Shown: positions 5,005 to 5,824 of the stretch, piece after piece
Numbering within the stretch: position 1 is the first letter of the stretch
How the letters are laid out: each line of letters begins with the position of its first letter
NCBI GenBank assembly: GCA_903872255.1
Contig: CAIQJW010000285.1
Location: 1 to 5,824, forward strand
Direction: 5' to 3'
Length of the DNA: 5,824 nucleotides
DNA from: an uncultured delta proteobacterium
GTDB lineage: Bacteria; Desulfobacterota; Syntrophorhabdia; Syntrophorhabdales; Syntrophorhabdaceae
Translations under genes and position numbers: made by a program
The notes under the pieces: model-generated
Seen by the model: the letters and a program-made list of their open reading frames with translations, nothing else
Database searches by the model: none
What the model was told of the DNA's origin: nothing

Positions 5005-5824
5005 ACGTTACCTCCGGGTTGGGTTTGTTTGCTTGATTGAGGGGTCACGGCCTTGTACGCTCCTGCCATCAGATCAAGGAGCAAGGACGCTTTGAGGGGG
5101 TTCGCGTCCTTGACGGTCTTGTTGAGCGAAACCAGTATGACGTCTCCACGGGGGCTCTCGCGATGACGCACCTGTGCATCCGCGGGGAGCTTGAACTGTC
5201 CCGTGAGCCGGGTCTGTGTTTTGTCAAGCTGGATCCTTACCCTGATGCCGATCTTCCTCCGGTATTTTTTCTTTGTCTTCCATTTGCCCCGCGGGTTCTT
5301 TTTCTTAAGCACGCTTTCGGTCGAATGCTCGACCATGCCCGCGATCAGGCGAGTCCCGTCGGAGATCCTGCATTCAAGGCTAAGCACCGGACGTTTATAA
5401 AATCTGTCGACGCATTCAGGATAGGCGGATGTGGAATATTTCTGGCCTTCCTTGACGAGGAATTCTTTTTCAAACGGAGACCTCAGGCTGGCATTTACAG
5501 TAACGGGAGTGTTCTTCGAGAGATCCGGAGTGATGCACTTAACGATCGGACCTATCACCGAAGCAGCATCGGGGTTGAACTTGCCGTCACTTAATCGCAC
5601 GGACCTAACGATAGTGATCACAAGGATGGCAATGCTTGCCACGAAAAGTACGGCCCATACAAGGGCAATGATAGAATCGGACATTGCGAAAGTCAGAATG
5701 GCAAAAATAACGATACCGAAGATGGCAGCTATCCTGACCCTTCGGGCCTTCTGCTGTTTTGGCTTCAGTGAATCCCTGAATGCCTGGAGTGACCCCACGA
5801 GATCGAGGAGTTCCGAAGGGGGCC
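5001..5824 (-). CDS. Two-helix membrane protein with a basic cytoplasmic domain; start lies beyond the right edge
   Basis: The best internal start is GTG 5798 (265 residues), but the frame stays open to 5824. The eight codons before it read PPSELLDL and continue naturally into the GTG residue and the helix that follows, so I infer the true start is outside the window. Numbered from the GTG, a basic segment (KPKQQKARRVR, 12-22) precedes two hydrophobic helices at about 23-39 and 43-64 separated by a three-residue turn: a membrane hairpin with both ends in the cytoplasm. The remaining 200 residues look beta-rich and hold a strongly basic cluster at 165-182 (KKKNPRGKWKTKKKYRRK), suited to nucleic acid or acidic-lipid contact. 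I do not recognise the family. Its TGA overlaps the next ATG (ATGA). Confidence 0.8.
   Translation of the reverse strand, partial: PPSELLDLVGSLQAFRDSLKPKQQKARRVRIAAIFGIVIFAILTFAMSDSIIALVWAVLFVASIAILVITIVRSVRLSDGKFNPDAASVIGPIVKCITPDLSKNTPVTVNASLRSPFEKEFLVKEGQKYSTSAYPECVDRFYKRPVLSLECRISDGTRLIAGMVEHSTESVLKKKNPRGKWKTKKKYRRKIGIRVRIQLDKTQTRLTGQFKLPADAQVRHRESPRGDVILVSLNKTVKDANPLKASLLLDLMAGAYKAVTPQSSKQTQPGGNV

Noticed and set aside
5037..5594. Plus-strand 185-residue open frame opposite the membrane-protein gene
   Set aside because: The minus-strand frame has membrane helices and an overlapping start/stop with the next gene; the plus-strand frame has no such support.

Overview
The window reads as bacterial chromosome: sigma-70-like promoter boxes, Shine-Dalgarno (SD) sites, tightly packed genes, and a GC content that looks close to balanced. 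The exact lineage cannot be fixed from the sequence. No CRISPR array, tRNA or rRNA was seen.

Left edge (1-376). A gene fragment runs off the left edge on the minus strand, with its own promoter. It may be the start of an insertion-sequence transposase. An AT-rich stretch with promoter-like boxes follows, then a 4-cysteine zinc-ribbon reading that appears broken by one base. A GC-rich leader with two competing inverted repeats follows, and the second repeat covers the ribosome binding site of the next gene.

Plus-strand cluster (377-2550). A MutT-type Nudix hydrolase comes first. An extended -10 promoter inside its 3' end then drives an unrecognised 144-residue acidic protein and a 71-residue dodecin. 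The dodecin lacks the flavin-stacking Trp and the flavin-contacting Gln of the archaeal flavin dodecin. A nucleotide-sugar epimerase of the extended SDR family closes the cluster.

Minus-strand operon (from beyond 5824 down to 2571). In transcription order it holds a two-helix membrane protein whose start lies outside the window, a B-box-like zinc protein with a low-complexity Gly/Ser/Asp tail, a GT4 glycosyltransferase and a MurG/GT28-like GT-B glycosyltransferase. The first two junctions are stop/start overlaps. The third would be an ATGA overlap too, but for a single in-frame TAA. The epimerase converges on this operon with 20 bp between the stop codons.

Together, the epimerase (sugar-nucleotide supply) and the two glycosyltransferases suggest a small glycan or glycolipid pathway. 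Coupling of the glycosyltransferases to a membrane protein and a zinc protein of unknown function is the most distinctive part of the window. MutT (nucleotide-pool cleaning) and the dodecin look like housekeeping or stress functions unrelated to the glycan genes.
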